A stretch of DNA of 64,000 bases from Pseudomonas mendocina (GTDB lineage: Bacteria > Pseudomonadota > Gammaproteobacteria > Pseudomonadales > Pseudomonadaceae): positions 806,001 to 870,000 of the forward strand of contig NZ_LR134290.1 of the NCBI RefSeq assembly GCF_900636545.1, in the 5' to 3' direction. Positions 61,938 to 64,000 of the stretch are shown in pieces. The notes beneath the pieces are model-generated. The model saw only the letters and a list, made by a program, of their open reading frames with translations, made no database searches and was not told the DNA's origin. Numbering within the stretch: position 1 is the stretch's first letter; each line of letters starts with the position of its first letter. The position numbers and the translations under genes were made by a program.

Positions 61938-62360
61938 TTATGGGCGTCTGAATAGGGTCAGCAACCCGCTGACCATGAAGATGGAACCCAGCAGCCCGAG
62001 AAAGGCCGAGACGCCCCAGAGCGCGCCGAAATCATCGATCACGGCAGAGGTTTCCGGTGCCTCGGCCCGGTAGTAGACCTTTACCTGCATGCCAACCTGA
62101 TAGCCGTAAATCCAGCCGCCCTGGGGGTAAGAAATACGGGCGCCGCTGTTATCGGTGAAGGCTATTTCAGGGTGAGAGCTGCCTGCATTGAGGGCGACGA
62201 CATTACCGTCGGCCTGAAGGGCGGAGTCTAGAAGGTCCAGGCGGGCGGAGGTCTGCACGACCGTTGCGGTAATCAGTGCGAGGCCTGCCAAGGTGAAGAA
62301 ACCGCCCTTGAGCAGGCGAGATGGAGTAGTGAGCATCCTGTGGTGTTCCTGATCTTCCAT
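61938..62360 (-). CDS. DUF3592-like small membrane protein
   Basis: A 140-residue protein with one N-terminal and one C-terminal transmembrane helix and a beta-rich loop between ('HPEIAFTDNSGARISYPQGGWIYGYQVGMQVKVYYRAEAPETSAV'), as in DUF3592. An internal ATG (residue 9) could also start. It lies between two copies of a 22-bp direct repeat. Function unknown. Confidence 0.7.
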   Translation of the reverse strand: MEDQEHHRMLTTPSRLLKGGFFTLAGLALITATVVQTSARLDLLDSALQADGNVVALNAGSSHPEIAFTDNSGARISYPQGGWIYGYQVGMQVKVYYRAEAPETSAVIDDFGALWGVSAFLGLLGSIFMVSGLLTLFRRP

Positions 62361-62534
62361 GGATATCGCCAGGGAATTCTGGGCCGGACGTTAGGACAGG
62401 CATCCGTCTTCGAGATTCCCTGCCATGGCAATACAGCCTGGACAGAAGGCATTTTGCCGATGCCAGTCTGCATTTCGGCATGCTGCCAGGCATGATCATA
62501 AGGGTTCGTAGTGATGCATCGCGTGGCGGGGTTC

Positions 62535-62556
62535 ACAAGGACAGCCAGTTGCGTTG
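62535..62556 (+). repeat. 22-bp direct repeat, right copy
   Basis: Second copy of the DksA-like gene's 3' end, 21 of 22 bases identical, located before the hemerythrin gene. Here it is non-coding. Confidence 0.75.
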
Positions 62557-62632
62557 AGCAAGCGGTACGGCACCTATTCGCCTCCTGCCGGTCTAGTGCT
62601 ACTACGACCGTGACTCAGGAAGAGGTGCCTGC

Positions 62633-63076
62633 ATGACGATTTTTGAAGCCTTGCGCATCAGCCACGACATTCAGCGCGAACTGGCGCAGAAACTGATCGC
62701 CACCCAGGGCGATAGCGCCGAGCGCCACGCCTTGTTCTCTCAGCTCAAGCAGGAGCTGGCCGTGCATTCGGTGGCCGAGGAGCGCCATTTCTATATTCCC
62801 CTGATGCAGCAGGACGCGGGCGTCGATCTGTCGCGCCATGCGATTGCCGAGCATCACCAGATGGACGAAATGATCGAGGATCTGGAAGAAACCGACCCCA
62901 GCAGCCCGAGCTGGCTGGCGCAAGCCAAGGCGCTGGCGGAAAAGGTCGAGCATCATCTCAAGGAAGAAGAACATACCTTCTTCCAGATGGCCGGCAAGCT
63001 GCTTCGTGACAAGGAGAAGCAGCAACTGGCTGGTGATTACCTGAGCGCTTACGACGAGATGAAGCAGGCGTCCTGA
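62633..63076 (+). CDS. Hemerythrin domain protein
   Basis: A 147-residue four-helix protein of the hemerythrin/HHE family. The metal-binding histidines and glutamates appear in 'ISHDIQRELA', 'HSVAEERHFYIPLMQ', 'AEHHQMDEMIEDLEE' and 'VEHHLKEEEHTFF'. Such proteins bind a diiron site and may sense or store oxygen or nitric oxide, or donate iron. Cytosolic. AGGAAGAGG precedes the ATG. A bidirectional terminator separates it from ureC. Confidence 0.9.
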   Translation: MTIFEALRISHDIQRELAQKLIATQGDSAERHALFSQLKQELAVHSVAEERHFYIPLMQQDAGVDLSRHAIAEHHQMDEMIEDLEETDPSSPSWLAQAKALAEKVEHHLKEEEHTFFQMAGKLLRDKEKQQLAGDYLSAYDEMKQAS

Positions 63077-63088
63077 TAGACCCACGAA

Positions 63089-63109
63089 AGCCGGGCATAA
63101 CGCCCGGCT
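63089..63109. terminator. Bidirectional terminator between hemerythrin and ureC
   Basis: An 8-bp perfect stem (AGCCGGGC/GCCCGGCT) with a 5-base loop between the two convergent genes. Confidence 0.7.
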
Positions 63110-63115
63110 CTTGCG

Positions 63116-64000
<885 letters not shown>

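Overview
The window is high-GC Gammaproteobacterial chromosome and almost certainly Pseudomonas, probably the mendocina/oleovorans/pseudoalcaligenes side of the genus. This rests on the azurin gene, the desT-desC-desB desaturase locus, the split urease locus (ureEFG-hupE at 36.4-38.8 kb, ureC at the right edge), a close relative of the P. aeruginosa PA4872 oxaloacetate decarboxylase and typical Pseudomonas intergenic palindromes. From memory, several backbone genes (7TM sensor, ygiQ, LOG, azurin, des, ure, Hsp70-like, PA4872-like, DksA-like) also lie near each other in P. aeruginosa (PA4864-PA4929), so the backbone looks like core chromosome carrying large accessory blocks.

Layout. 0-3.7 kb: 7TM sensor N-terminus, ygiQ, a methyltransferase. 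3.7-6.1 kb: a translationally coupled pair of lipoproteins, a parallel beta-helix protein and a diheme cytochrome c, with a palindrome over the promoter. 6.2-24.3 kb: ten consecutive minus-strand genes forming an apparent export and modification locus. It encodes a TolC-like outer membrane protein, a 2954-residue DUF4347 surface protein, a phage-tail-collar (MdpB-like) protein, a DUF6916-like protein, a GNAT, a sulfotransferase, an aspartyl/asparaginyl beta-hydroxylase, a membrane M50 protease fused to an HlyD adaptor, a GAF-HlyD adaptor and a third adaptor. No ABC ATPase is present. This is the best candidate for an undescribed system. 24.5-31.4 kb: a divergent transglutaminase/DUF2126, circularly permuted ATP-grasp/alpha-E and transglutaminase operon with a good sigma-54 promoter and an NtrC-like site.

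31.4-38.8 kb: azurin, DUF808, LOG, LysE-type exporter, GDPD, and urease/nickel accessory genes with a sigma-54-like promoter before ureE. 39-41.9 kb: desT/desCB. 42-44.6 kb: a secreted 16-residue-repeat protein, an AEC transporter, an alpha/beta hydrolase. 44.8-52.1 kb: a TRAP transporter followed by a glutamine-synthetase-like ligase, an aldehyde dehydrogenase and an iron alcohol dehydrogenase, which reads as uptake and gamma-glutamylated catabolism of an amino alcohol or amine. 52.2-63.1 kb: Hsp70-like protein with a 177-residue neighbour, three small membrane proteins, three orphan periplasmic binding proteins, an orphan GspF-like protein, the oxaloacetate decarboxylase, a DksA-like zinc finger, a DUF3592-like protein inside a 22-bp direct repeat, and a hemerythrin. 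The right edge holds the C-terminal part of ureC.

Gene assignments come from reading motifs and recalling families; no database search was run. Where an upstream start was possible, starts were moved to the position supported by a signal sequence, ribosome binding site or gene overlap.
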